Part shown: positions 31,948 through 42,570 of the stretch, piece by piece
How positions within the stretch are numbered: the stretch's first letter is position 1
How the letters are laid out: the number at the start of each line of letters is the position of its first letter
NCBI GenBank assembly: GCA_018136815.1
Contig: CM030937.1
Coordinates: 4,978,632 to 5,042,631 of the forward strand
Direction of reading: 5' to 3'
DNA length: 64,000 nucleotides
Source of the DNA: Isochrysis galbana
Lineage: Eukaryota > Haptophyta > Isochrysidales > Isochrysidaceae
Made by a program: the position numbers and the translations under genes
The notes under the pieces: model-generated
What the model was told of the DNA's origin: nothing
What the model saw: the letters and a program-made list of their open reading frames with translations, nothing else
Databases searched by the model: none

Positions 31948-32994
31948 ATGAAAAGAGAGAAAGAAGAGAAGCGTGAGCTCGGCCTCGAGGGAGCAGGCGC
32001 CGTCGGCCAGTTCCTCTTGCCCATCCATCCCTCGCCCCTTCCCCCCCCCCCCCCCCCCCCCCTCCCCTTCCAGCTCGCTCGGATGAGCACGGCCGAGCCA
32101 GAGGGTGTGGGAGCGGAGCCGAGCAGCGAGGCCATCGAGCTCACGGCGCTCCCGCCAGAGATCCTCTCTCTCATCGTGTACAAGGCGGGGCTAAGGAGCT
32201 TCGGTAGCATAGGGCAGTCGTGTCGCTCGCTCGGTGCTGCCGCCGCCTCAGAGATCGCCAGCGAGCTCGTAGCAAAGGACCTCTATCCAGCTGAGACGCT
32301 TCACATTGGCAAGGGCCATTACGGCTCGTGGCGTGCCCTCCTTCAGGACGATAATGCTCATGCGGGCGTCTGGGTGCTACCTCTCTGCCGAATATGTTCT
32401 TGGAAGCATAATGGGACAGCCGAAGAATACTACAAAGCGTGGGTCCTCAAGCTCATGCTATGTGCGCTCACCCAGACAGTCGGAATTGTGGTGGAGGCAT
32501 TCGGTGAGCGCGACCTGAGAGGTGCTCATCTAACCACTCTACTGCGAGTGACAGAGGCAGGTTGTGTGAGGGGCCGGTGCAAGGTCACTCAGCTCCGCCC
32601 CGACAGCTACCAATACGTAAAGAATGGTTGCGGCCATAAGATTTGCATCTTGAGATATCCTTCATCGCTGCTGACTTCCCCGGTCGATGCGTCTCTGCAC
32701 TTTGTCTATGCAGGCGACTTCGGTAGTGGGTTACGCGGTGTGCAATGCCGCCAGCAGCGTACGCACTCGTAGAGCAGGGCCGCTGCTTCCTATCGCTCAA
32801 TTGCTCTCCCTCTCTGGCTACGCAACCCCCCACTTTGGCGTTTGCACCTGCGGCCTCAGGCACCGACTATCAGTGCACACACCTCTTGGACATACCTGCA
32901 GGGCTGTGCCCACGTGCGACGCTGTTGAACGCCTTTCCCGCATCGGATACCGAAGCATCGTTGCAGCCGTCTTCGCTTCAGCCCCAACCGCAAC
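31948..32994 (+). CDS. F-box-like protein, N-terminal part (cut by assembly gap)
   Basis: Two in-frame ATGs are possible (31,948 and 32,084). The longer form adds KRE- and Pro-rich sequence. ALPPEILSLIVYKAGLRSFG followed by SIGQSCRSLG resembles an F-box, which would link a target to an SCF ubiquitin ligase. The rest has no repeat type I recognise. Cys-rich stretches (LCRICSW; GCGHKICI) may bind metal. Exon 1 probably ends at 32,722 and exon 2 begins at 32,755. This 32-nt intron is inferred because it joins the two frames in phase (GDF|AAYALVEQG). Exon 2 is open to the gap. If the neighbouring contig is flipped (see findings), the frame continues with 53,100-52,997 (minus) and stops at 52,997. 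Confidence 0.6.
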
Positions 32995-33094
32995 NNNNNN
33001 NNNNNNNNNNNNNNNNNNNNNNNNNNNNNNNNNNNNNNNNNNNNNNNNNNNNNNNNNNNNNNNNNNNNNNNNNNNNNNNNNNNNNNNNNNNNNN
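32995..33094. other. Assembly gap (100 N)
   Basis: Exactly 100 N, the conventional placeholder for a scaffold join of unknown size. Any reading frame shown across it is an artefact. Confidence 0.99.
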
Positions 33095-34156
33095 TCACAC
33101 ATCCGTGCCAGTGCGCAACTTGATCCGCACGCATCAACCTTTGAAGCAGGGAAATACGCAGATACTCTGGGCTTCGTCTCATTCAACGTCACGCGCCCTC
33201 ATTGGCGCAGGGTGGAAGATCGGCCCAGAGGACCGTACAACCATGACCTCGACCGCGATGATCGCCTTGTCCATACCACCTTCAGGACTTTTGAGAATAC
33301 TACCCGTTTCGTCCATCTTCAGTTACCCATGCGTCGCAAGAGTCTCGCGCGCTTCGCCGGCGTATCGATGCTCGATTTCACCACTCCTGCAGGACATGCG
33401 ATGGCTATTCGAATTCAAATGACCCGTCAGGCCCTAGGCTTATCCAGAGTGCTTGGCTGCACACGCAAGTCATACGACATTAGTCTCGACCCGCAAGCTG
33501 AAGGTTCGGCGTGGGGGCTCTACCTCAAAAGCGTAGCCCCAGACCACATGTTCTCGCCTCCGCGCAACTCCTCTCAGTGGTTCGTGTCCTCAAGTGGTGC
33601 CCTGAGGTACGGAATCCATGCTGGCAACGTGAGCGTCGACGACGTGTATTGTGTGCTGCCGTTTGTGGACACGCTGCGCATCGCAAGAAGAATCAAGGGG
33701 TCTACCCTAGTAGATGCACTGAGAGCCCTCAGAGAAGATATGGCGACAAAGAAATTGGTCGATCCATTGAAATGGTTCGACCAAATGGATAAGCTTACAT
33801 TCGATGGACACCAGTTGCCATTGGAAGAGATGCTTGGGGTAGGCCAAAGCCTTATGCCCGGCGAAATATTGGGCACGTTCATGGATAATTTATGGGGCGT
33901 TTCTCCCGGACTCCGTCCCCGAGTTTCCTCGAGTGCTTCGCTGCCATCATTCGTATCAACTTCCGACGTGGGTCCGGATCTTGAACCTAATAGAGAATAT
34001 GACGCGCTTTTTGGGACATTTGACGAAGCGAAAGTCGTTGCTGCGATCCAAGCGGCTCAAGGCGGGAAGAGCCCGCAAGTTGATGTCTATGCTATTGTCC
34101 AGAGCGACACACAGACGTGGATGAAATGGGCGCATTCTCTCCCCATGTTGTGCTGA
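33095..34156 (+). CDS. Metallophosphoesterase (YHR202W/5'-nucleotidase-like), C-terminal half
   Basis: Open from the gap edge to the TGA/TAA-type stop at 34,156. It starts SHIRASAQLDPHASTFEAGK and YADTLGFVSFNV, the sequence that in this family directly follows the GH of the metal-binding GHxH motif. The 5'-nucleotidase C-terminal-like region follows (SGALRYGIHAGNVSVDDVY; VLPFVDTLRIARRIKG). The N-terminal half is at 53,201-53,917 on the other strand and ends in VQFLTGH. The two halves together make 592 codons, near the ~600 residues of the yeast homologue. The enzyme would hydrolyse phosphoester bonds using two metal ions; the substrate is unknown. Confidence 0.85.
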   Translation, partial: SHIRASAQLDPHASTFEAGKYADTLGFVSFNVTRPHWRRVEDRPRGPYNHDLDRDDRLVHTTFRTFENTTRFVHLQLPMRRKSLARFAGVSMLDFTTPAGHAMAIRIQMTRQALGLSRVLGCTRKSYDISLDPQAEGSAWGLYLKSVAPDHMFSPPRNSSQWFVSSSGALRYGIHAGNVSVDDVYCVLPFVDTLRIARRIKGSTLVDALRALREDMATKKLVDPLKWFDQMDKLTFDGHQLPLEEMLGVGQSLMPGEILGTFMDNLWGVSPGLRPRVSSSASLPSFVSTSDVGPDLEPNREYDALFGTFDEAKVVAAIQAAQGGKSPQVDVYAIVQSDTQTWMKWAHSLPMLC

Positions 34157-34585
34157 ATGATGGTCACAATCTATGTACTCACGCCGACACTGACTGCCAC
34201 CCACCAATCCGGCGCGACGCATCTGCTATGCGGCTGGTGCTGTTGTTCTTGTCCTTGCCGCTCAAATCCATGGTGTTGCCATCTTCGCTTGGCATTGCGA
34301 TCTGTTGTTGTGGTGCTTGGATGTTGTGCTCCTTTCCGGAAATAGAATTAGGGGTCGAGCCCGCCTATGGACATCCTAAGGGCCCTCATAGGAGATCCGT
34401 AGGAGCGGAGCTGGCAAGCATTTGTGCATGTGCAGACTTTCTTCCTTGCCACGCATGCAAGTGCGAGCCCGGCCGAATGTTGTCCCTAGTTCCTGGTCGG
34501 TGACCTAGGCCTGCATCGAGGCCGGTAGGCCGGTAGGGCTCGGAAGATAGGTATTGATAGCATATAAAAATGCAATTATCGATAA
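34157..34585. other. 3' flank of the metallophosphoesterase
   Basis: A frame shifted relative to the upstream gene contains a hydrophobic stretch (LVLLFLSLPLKSMVL), but no splice pair convincingly links it. Nothing else was recognised. Confidence 0.35.
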
Positions 34586-35375
34586 GTAACAAAATCTTTA
34601 CAAACTTACCGCTACTTGCACGGCGCGAAGCAGAGTGCTCGTGATACTCCCTACTACTACCCTCCCTTACCCATCAACGGCCCCTTCCCACCCCCACCCC
34701 CCTTTAAGGCCCCACCCAGGCTCCTCAAGTCGGAGTCACTAGGAGGTTGAGGGAGGTCGAGGTCGCGCGCGCTGCTTCGACTAGGGTCGTGAGAGAGGGG
34801 AGTAAGAGTAATGATGCCCCGCGTCCCGCGTCCCGCTACAGGCTACAGGCGGCGCCATTACACCTAGTGAGAGGATAGCGTATGGCAGTTCCGCCTTTTT
34901 TGTGGTGTAAGGAGTAGGGCGGGTGTTTTTGTTTTAACCATTTAGTTTGCTTGTTCGTGTGGGGGCTGGGGCTCGTCCAGAGGACCACGCCACTAGCCCA
35001 CCCCAGAGTGGTGCCAGTATAATTTTATACGCAACGACTCACTACTCACTCATGTAAGCTAAGGCTTCCTGGCAGGCGCCGGTCGCCGGTCCCTTGCGGG
35101 GCAAAACTGGGCCTGATAGAGGCATCATCAACTCTTACTCTTATCCCCATCCCCATCTCTCACGCCCCACGCCCCGGGTCGAAGCAGCACGCAGCACGCG
35201 CGACCTCCCCCAACCCCCAACCTAGAACCTAGCGCCTCCGCCTAGAGGAGCCTGCTTGGGGGGGAGGGGGGGGGGGGCTGTCGCCGATGGGTAAGGGTGG
35301 GTAATAGGGAGTAACACCATCACTCTGCCTCGCGCCGTGCAAGTAGCGGTAAGTTTGTTGTAAAGATTTTTGATA
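34586..35375 (+). mobile_element. Foldback-type element with ~240-bp inverted arms
   Basis: The left arm (about 34,586-34,830) begins AATCTTTACAAACTTACCGC, then TACTTGCACGGCGCGA. The right arm (about 35,125-35,375) is its inverse with small gaps. Both arms continue through CTTACCCATC, GAGGTCGCGCG and AAGAGTAA...GATGATGCC-like words. The ~300-bp middle has no ORF. No clear target duplication was found. A lone arm occurs at 5,640-5,862. Confidence 0.75.
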
Positions 35376-35795
35376 CCAAAATCGAGGGGTGCGGGCCGGA
35401 AAAAAAAGGAACCTCAAGTTGCACCTTCTCGGTACTTGCGTTGGCGCAGTGTTCGGTTCGTGTTTACGTCTACCGGAGGCTGGAGGGGAGCGGCACGCGC
35501 TCCGTGCTCCGTGCATGACTATTTTTTAGAGAGTTGCGAGAAGGAGAGGAACCAAGCACACGTGAACAAGGAGACGATAGGAGGGCACAAACATGGAAGT
35601 ACGAGAGGGTCTCGAGGACAACCATGAGCGACTCCAATCTCTTTCCAACCATTCGCCAATGGCTTTACGAGAAGGGGAAGCCAAGTGAGATAAAGGCCCA
35701 TCTCGCGGCGGGCACAATGCGCATTGATTTGAGGCTTGGTCTGGAAATAGTATCTCCACCACTCCTCTTGAGCACAGAGGAAGACACTCAAAACT

Positions 35796-38331
35796 CTAGT
35801 TCGCCTGGTCGAACTGCCCAGTGGTGCGGCTGAAGTGGAATGGTTTGCGCCGGTCTCTACCACGAACACGCCGGTTGCACAATGTGCCGCAGACAGCTGC
35901 GGAGGCTCCACCGCCTGATGACTCGGTTTCCAAGTACACGTCGAGCAACATGCGAGCCCGGTGGATCTTCCAAAGGAGATGGAATGGGGTCCCTTCGGCG
36001 GCTACTTCCGGTAGAGGCGCATTGAGCTCCGCCTCCATCTGCTGTAGTTGAGGGTCGGTGGCCTCAGCTGCGTGGCGTTGTGCAAGTCGCAAGGCAGCGG
36101 GTGCAGCGAGGCTTGCAACTGGAGGCGGGAGCTCGCGTTTTTTTGCGGCAGTGGCGCGCATAGGAGCTGAGGCCCATCGGAGGAGGACGCGCGGACTGGC
36201 TCGAGGGTAGTCGGCAAAGATTTGAACCAACATCGTCAGGCGTACGGGCGTTGGGCCTCCAGCCGGCTGCATCCGCTCAAGGGTTCCTGTGAAGACCCGC
36301 TGGGATGCGCAGCGCCAAGCGGGGACTGCCTCAAGGGCCGCCAGGTCGGCGGAGGATAGAACGCCCCCTGAGCGCGGAGATCCTACCAGAATCTCGCGCC
36401 AAGACGTGAGTTTGGTCACAAGCGGCGCAGGTGGCATGTTGATGGCGGCGGGTGGTGGTGGCGCAGTGCTGAATGTGGATAGCCGTGAGAGCTCTTCAGC
36501 AAGAGTCTCGCGGGCAGCCACACGCGATGTAAGAGCATCGATGACTTGCCCGAATGTTCGCAGCGCGGGCAGCGCAAGAGGCGAGATAGCCCCCGATGGA
36601 AGAGGCGAGCCGAGGCGTTGCGCCCATTGAAAGGGAGCGGCCGGAAGGAGAGCGGATAAGATCTCGGCAGGAGCGGGAGGGTTTGGCGAGCTGCCGTAAG
36701 CAATGGAGAGCTGTGAGGGTTGGCAGCTGCCGGGGGGCAACTCATTGCCAGCATCGTCGTCAAAGAGATTGACCAGAAGTGCTCGTGGCTGATTAAGAAT
36801 CTGGGCAGGGGGGGAAAGGTGGGAATGAGGGGCGGGGACAGCGATATCACAGCCCGACAAATGAGCCAGTACGATTCTTGAAGACAAGAGAGAACCGTTG
36901 TGCAATTAACCAGCTGTAGTGCATGTGGCATGGCATTACACAAAGTAGGGTGGGCTAGGGGGCAAGCTACCTGTGCAGCAATGAGCCCCAGACTTGGTAG
37001 GCACGAGAACTGTATCTGCAGCTCCTTGCCATCACTTGCCTCGACCTCGCCTTCGTCGGCCTCGCCTTCTTCGATATCTCCAGCAACAGGCATCGCACGT
37101 CCATCGTCATCGGCCGCTGCCTTCTGCGGCCGAAATGAGACTCGAACTTGCAGTGGATGCGGCCTTAGAGCCTCGTCCTCCTCTGCCTCTTCTTCGGCGT
37201 CGTCCTCCCTCTCTCCACCGTCCTCCTCCTGACCATCGGCTCGTCCACTCCCCGGTCCACCCCTTCCTTCGCCGCTGCCACCCTTATCGCCGCCACCGCT
37301 GCCCGCCTTCTTGCTGCTGCCGCGCACCACACGTTGACGCTTCGAGGGTCTTGGTGAAAGTAGCGCATTGGCGGCGCTACCTAAGGGTGAGGACTTGGTG
37401 TTGCTGTTCCGCTGCGCAGCGAGCTCTTCCGCTGCGCTAATATCGCCCACAATTGCGAGCTCGAGGTGCGGAGCCGCCGTGTCGCGATACGCGACGGCCC
37501 GGACAAATAGTGCCTGTAGCGGCGGAGCAAGCAGGTGGAGCCTCCGCCGCTCGTTCCAACGTTGAGTTGGCCGTTGGTCTAGAAGCTTTTGGAGCGGCAG
37601 CGAGAGAGTCACCAATGACTGCAGCTGCGCTTGGAGACCGTCGAGAAATTCTTGCTTTTGAGCGTTACGCTCAGCGACTGCTGCACGCTCAGCCAGCCGC
37701 GCGTCGCGCATCTGCGGGTGCACACATGGCGAGGCAGGGTTGTGATCGATGAGTAGAAAGCCAGGGGAAGAACACCAGCATGGCTTAGCCTCACGAGTTG
37801 CGCAAAAAGCGTGCGAACAGCGGCCAGTCTGGCGCTCGATGAGCAGCATACTTCGCACAACGCCTTGCGCTGCCTAAGCTCCAGCTCCAGTCGGTTGAGA
37901 TGGTATTGGTGGGGGTCGTCCGCCTTGGACACGGCGAGCAGCTCTGGTGGCGCCTGCTTGGCAAACTCCTCCTCGTTGAGCATCTCAATCTTGGGTCCTG
38001 CATCTGGGTGGAAGTCTCTGAGGTGGGTGATCTGTCGAAGAAAGTGGTTCTTCTCGTACTGCAGGTTCTGAAGCTTGAGCTCCGCCGCATCGACGCCCGC
38101 ATTGGCCCTTTGTGTCGCCTCCTTGAAGGCATGCACCACCTCCCACAATGAGCGGTGGACTTCTTTGAGCTGGATGAGGGCGAGGCCGCCATGGACAAGT
38201 GTGGGCTGGGCGGGGAGGGAGGTCTGCTTCGCTTCAATCGCGCTGCTCAACCGGCCGCGCAGCGCGTCGCACAGCGTCTTCAGCCGCGCGAGCTCCGCGC
38301 CGCCGTCGTCGGGCGCGCGACTCGACGCCAT
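35796..38331 (-). CDS. THO complex subunit 5 (THOC5)
   Basis: Three exons, 741 codons in one frame: 38,331-37,852; 37,711-36,971; 36,800-35,796, all GT-AG. THOC5 is part of the THO/TREX complex, which couples transcription to mRNA export in the nucleus. The diagnostic N-terminal block is LKLQNLQYEKNHFLRQITHL followed by RDFHP (about residues 86-110). LNRLELELRQRKALCE and a coiled-coil stretch (AERAAVAERNAQKQEFLDGL) come next, around the first splice. The middle holds a Lys/Arg-rich then acidic low-complexity insert (KRQRVVRGSSKKAG; DDAEEEAEEDEA), as in other THOC5 proteins. The C-terminal third (LPALRTFGQVIDALTSRV; VFTGTLERM) fits the family's globular part. Codon 1 is 150 bp from a TACTTTAGAGTA motif. 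The end of the gene abuts weakly coding sequence at 35.5-35.8 kb. Confidence 0.88.
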
Positions 38332-38480
38332 CGCAGAGCGGCGGCGCGCGGGGGGGGGGGGGGGGGGGGATACCGTAGGGGGACGGGGGCAGGGGACGAG
38401 GCAGTACGGCGCTGCTAGCAGCTCCAGCTAGTCTACTTCTACTTCTACTCTACTCCTACCCTATCTAGAGTCTAGATTCA

Positions 38481-38492
38481 TACTTTAGAGTA
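38481..38492 (-). promoter_or_regulatory. Motif TACTCTAAAGTA (minus strand)
   Basis: 11 of 12 matches to TACTCTAGAGTA on the strand of THOC5, 150 bp upstream of its ATG. TCTAGACTCTAGA lies next to it. Confidence 0.45.
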
Positions 38493-38710
38493 TTGACCAT
38501 GAGCAGTAGCCGGAGGGCGGAGGGCCCTGGGCCGCTTCGTCGCGAGCAACATTGGCGGCTAACGCAGCGCTCTGGCCCTCTTCCACAATCACAACGGTAG
38601 AACGGTAGACGGTAGCCGTAGCCGGTACCCTGGCCCTGGCCCTGGCAAAAGTCGCGTTCCGTCAAAAGAGGGCCAGTTTTTTTTGTCATCCATATACTCT
38701 TGTTTTCTTT

Positions 38711-38860
38711 TTAGGTAGCCACCCTAAAGACGTGTAACGAAACTTGTTTTCTGCCCATGCCCTCCTCCATGTGTTCGCAGAACCTGAAGGCTGGGGTGCG
38801 GATCTCCTCGTAGGTGCGGTGACCGAGTCGCTTGGCGATGAAGACAAAGTACTGGCCCAT
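38711..38860 (-). CDS. Small open reading frame, 49 codons
   Basis: MGQYFVFIAKRLGHRTYEEI... has a more protein-like composition than its surroundings and ends where a GC-rich repeat region begins on its 5' side. No family recognised. It may be a fragment. Confidence 0.25.
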   Translation of the reverse strand: MGQYFVFIAKRLGHRTYEEIRTPAFRFCEHMEEGMGRKQVSLHVFRVAT

Positions 38861-38954
38861 GTCGAAGGAGCGGGAGGGTTGTGGAGGAGGAAGAGGAGAG
38901 TGAAGCGGGGGAAGGAAGTCTGGGAGGAGGACCCCGGAGTTTCGCCAGATGCGT

Positions 38955-39340
38955 GTGGATCGGTCCCCCCGCGGGGGCGCCGTGCGTGTGCATGGAAGTT
39001 TCCGCACGCCGTCACGGATGCACGGATGCGCATAAAGGGTTTCGGCAGGCGCACGCCGTGCGCATGATGAGTGGCAATCACATGTCGCCAGATGCGCATT
39101 GGCCCCCCGCGGGGGCGCCGTGCGTGTGCATGGAAGTTTCCGCACGCCGTCGCGGAAGCGCAGAAAAGGGTTTCGTCAGCTGAGATTTCTCTCGGGGCCC
39201 CCGCGGGGACGCCGTGCGTGCGCATGGAAGTTTCCGCACGCCGTCACGGATGCGCACTGCACATCACGTCATACGCATCAACTGCACACGCGGCGTCTCC
39301 GCGGGGGCGCCGTGCGTGCGCAACTGTTTCTTCTATTATT
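38955..39340 (+). repeat. Tandem repeats built on a GCACGCCGT palindrome
   Basis: Four irregular units (starts near 38,968, 39,104, 39,198 and 39,297). Each has CCCCGCGGGG followed by CGCCGTGCGTG and, in the first three, CATGGAAGTTTCCGCACGCC. Unit length is 95-135 bp. The frames across it encode repeats such as ACGNFHAHARRPRGG and are probably not genes. Confidence 0.75.
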
Positions 39341-39673
39341 AGTGCACGCCGTGCCTTCTTTCCGCAGGGCGCGAAGTGCGGAAGGAACCCCCCCACACAC
39401 ACACACCCACCCCCCTGGAACCGGAGCCCCTTCCTCCTGCCCTTCCTCACGCACACCTGACTGACAGCGGTCTTCTTCCTCCTCCTCTTCCTCCTCTTCT
39501 TCCTCCTCTTCCTCCTCTTCCTTCCCCTCTGTTTCTTCGTCTTCTTCCTTGCTCGTCCGTCGAAATGCTCATGGGAGGGAGGGGGGATGAGCTCGGCGGT
39601 ACCTCAGACCCCTCCCCCAGGCGCCCTTTCCCTATCCTCCCGCCACCACCTCGCCTGCATGTGTGTGACACCA

Positions 39674-39788
<115 letters not shown>

Positions 39789-39991
39789 CCCCTCCCTCGC
39801 CCCGCCGCGCGCTCTCGCACCCTGCGGACCAGCGTTTGCATTGTGTGGTGCCTGCTGAAAGTGTGTGCCCCTCTGGCGCGCGCTTCCCTCTGCCTGCGTG
39901 CCTGCCACAACAGCGGCGCAGCGCTCGTTTCAACCCTCCCCCCTTCTCGCTCTCTCGCTGCCGGTCAGGTCTCCCGAGCGCACGGTCATGA

Positions 39992-40333
39992 CTCTGGACT
40001 GCTCGACGGACAACGTATCAGCGTGCAGACGGGCGCAAGAAGGCCCCCACGTATGTGACGAATAAGCGCATCCCTCTTGGCGACGTGCCGATCACTCCCT
40101 TGACCACACGTGCGACGGCCAAGGCCTCGTCGTGTTCGAAGCGCGCAAGGGCGGCCACGAGCGTGGAGTCGGTGGACGACCTGCACACGAGGGTCCTCGA
40201 GCTGGAGCGACTTCTGGGGGCGCGGCCAAGCGCCGCGGCCACCGACATGATGAACTTCTGGCTCCCCGACTGGTGCGCGCCGAGTCGCCACCATCGTGAG
40301 GAAGACGAGGACGAGGAGAGAGCTGGAGGGTGA
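39992..40333 (+). CDS. Small predicted protein, start unresolved
   Basis: Open in one frame without an ATG: KKAPTYVTNKRIPLGDVPIT, then TTRATAKASSCSKRARAATS, a short leucine heptad (VDDLHTRVLELERLLG) and an acidic end (REEDEDEERAGG). An ATG at 39,988 is in another frame, so an unseen exon, a short intron or a sequence error may be involved. Function unknown; the basic-then-heptad layout would suit a small nuclear protein, but that is a guess. The antisense frame is also open and cannot be excluded. Confidence 0.4.
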   Translation, partial: LWTARRTTYQRADGRKKAPTYVTNKRIPLGDVPITPLTTRATAKASSCSKRARAATSVESVDDLHTRVLELERLLGARPSAAATDMMNFWLPDWCAPSRHHREEDEDEERAGG

Positions 40334-40554
40334 GGGAGGAGGGAGGAGGGAGACAGGCAGTAGGAGCCTTCTCTCTCTGGTAGGTCGATGAGAGGGGGAG
40401 AGGGAGAGGGGGAAGGGGACCTCGGGGGGGGAGAGAGAGAGATCAAAAGACCAGACAGCTGTTCACGTAAATGTTCTCGTCATATACTGTAATAATCAAC
40501 CGGTCCCAGGGGGTGCCCCCCGGGTTCCCGCCCGTCCTCCGCGCCCAGAGTTCC

Positions 40555-40940
40555 CCCGCGGAAAGAGTGAACGCACGGCGTGCACCTTCCTGCAAGTTGC
40601 TATGCGCACGCACGGCGCCCCCGCGGGGGGGCGCCGATGCACATCGCGCCGTGCCCACGCACGGCGTGCACAATGTGATTGCAAGTCATCACACGTGTTG
40701 GGTAAAGAAACTTCTCTTATACGACGAGTTTACGTAGTTGTGGGCCTCAGGGGGTACGCAGAGGGAACGAGTTGACATGCGCACGCACGGCGTATCCGCG
40801 GGGGGACCGATGCACATCGCGCCGTGCCCATGCACGGCGTGCACCGATGTGATTGCAAGTCATCACAGGTGCTCCGTGTGAAATATATCTTAAATTGTGT
40901 GTTTATGTAGTTGTCGGCCTTAGAGGAAACGCAGAGGAAA
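40555..40940 (+). repeat. Two ~190-bp tandem units with GCACGGCGTGC palindromes
   Basis: Units near 40,598 and 40,780 share TGCGCACGCACGGCG, CGATGCACATCGCGCCGTGC, CACGGCGTGCAC, TGATTGCAAGTCATCACA and GTAGTTGTNGGCCT. The core palindrome is the same as in the 38,955-39,340 array. A ~150-bp AT-rich stretch (40,985-41,090) follows. Confidence 0.75.
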
Positions 40941-41280
40941 AGCCTTGACACGGCGTCTCCCTCGGGGCGCGGGGGAAAGCAGAGAAAAAAGTTGTTATTC
41001 TATGATAATTTTTAAAACAATTTAATTTTAAAATTTAATTTTAAAACAATGCTCTATGATACAACTGACAACTGTGGACATTTGACATTTGATCGCTCAA
41101 TTCGACTGATGTCCCACAATTGACGGAACGACACCTAAAGAAATGTAAATGTTTGGCTTTGGATTGTGGAGAATTTGGGCCAGCGACAACGTCGGGGACC
41201 TCCATGACCATGATGTATGACGTGAGTGGTGCGTATGTCGTGGCACGAACGACGCTAACAACATACGATTATACCTATGC

Positions 41281-41290
41281 GTATAAAAGT
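41281..41290 (+). promoter_or_regulatory. Possible TATA box of RPS9
   Basis: GTATAAAAGTACTCCCGTAT: a TATA-like word 230 bp upstream of the RPS9 ATG, and the only clear one seen next to a gene in this window. Tentative, because the 5' UTR may contain an intron. Confidence 0.3.
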
Positions 41291-41514
41291 ACTCCCGTAT
41301 ACTCATGAAAAGGAGTAAGGAGCGGGCGAGCGCAGACCAAAAACAAAATAACCCGTTTCGTCGGCCAGCTCCTCTTCTCCGGTCAAAGCCGCTCCCGGCC
41401 CCTCCTCCCCCGCGGGGCGCCGCCAACAACAAAACTCGCCCCCTCCCCCCCTCCCCGCGCCCCGTCGCCAGCTGCAGTCAGTGCGTGCCACTTCTGCCTC
41501 GCGTGCCGAGCAGT

Positions 41515-42285
41515 ATGCCGCACGTCTCCTTCCTGCGCAAGCATGGCAAGACGAGCCGCACGCCGCGCCGTCCGTTCGAGAAGCAGCGTCTCGACATCGA
41601 GATGAAGCTCGTCGGCGAGTTCGGACTCAAGAACAAGCGTGAGGTCTGGCGCACACAGCTCACGCTTGCGCGCATTCGCAAGGCCGCTCGCCAGCTCCTC
41701 ACTCTTGAGGAGAAGGACCCGCGCCGCCTGTTCGAAGGCAATGCGCTGCTCCGCCGGCTCTATCGCCTCGGTGTCCTCGATGAGAGCAAGCTCGCTCTCG
41801 ATTACGTGCTTGCCCTGAAGCCGGCGGTACGCAGATGCCCCCCTCCCCCCCCAGCTCCGTGCTGGATTCCTCTGAGGACAGAGCCTGTGAAGCGCACGGC
41901 GGCGCTCGCTTCATACATTTGTGTTACGGTTAGACCTTGCATGCCCGTGCACACCGTTGTTGCTCGCCGAGCCTGATCTCAATGGGATGTTCCTCCACCT
42001 GGCTATGCGCAGGACTTCATGGAGCGCCGGCTGCAGACGCAGGTTTTCAAGCTTGGCCTTGCGAAGTCGATCCACCACGCCCGCGTGCTCATCCGTCAGC
42101 GCCACATCCGTGTCGGCAAGCAGATTGTCAACATTCCCTCTTTCATGGTTCGCACCGAGTCGCAGAAGCACATTGACTTCTCCACCACTTCGCCATTTGG
42201 CGGAGGCCGGCCGGGCCGTAACAAGCGGAAGTCGATTGCTGCCAAGGGTGGCGGCGGCGGCGACGAGGAGGAAGACATGGAGTAG
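41515..42285 (+). CDS. RPS9: Cytosolic small-subunit ribosomal protein S9 (uS4)
   Basis: Two exons, 41,515-41,826 and 42,013-42,285, joined in phase 0 to give 194 residues, the same length as human RPS9. The protein binds 18S rRNA in the small subunit near the mRNA entry site and helps decoding accuracy. The match is clear along its length: [40 protein letters not shown], then across the splice [19 protein letters not shown], and [18 protein letters not shown] in the S4 RNA-binding domain. It ends with [10 protein letters not shown] and a basic-acidic tail ([12 protein letters not shown]). Some frames through the intron (41,827-42,012) are open but not conserved. Confidence 0.96.
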
Positions 42286-42570
42286 ACATCGCTAACGAAT
42301 GTGGGCGCGGATGGGCGACAGGAGGCTGCCGACGCTTAGGGCCAGGGGCGGCGCACTTTTCGTGGTGCGTTTTGGGGGGCGTTCCGACCGCCGAGGGGAT
42401 TTGCTGAGCTGCGCCCTGTCGTTGGAGTTGTCCCTATGCCTCTCTGCGCGCTTCATGAGCGCCGCGACGATTGTTTGATGGCGAGTTATGTGGGGAGCCC
42501 CTATCGTTGATAGCCATTGGTGAGCTGTGGGTATTGAGCTTCTACATATTTAAACACCTTCCTGCATACT
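42286..42570. other. RPS9 3' flank
   Basis: G-rich then ordinary sequence; no gene or shared repeat recognised. Confidence 0.4.

Noticed and set aside
32687-34156. A 489-codon frame running through the N gap from 32,687
   Set aside because: It mixes an alternative frame of the F-box-like gene with the metallophosphoesterase; continuity over 100 N is meaningless.
35534-35833. Small plus-strand gene (99 codons) beyond the THOC5 3' end
   Set aside because: It overlaps the last THOC5 codons on the opposite strand, has no recognisable domain and is probably THOC5 3' UTR.
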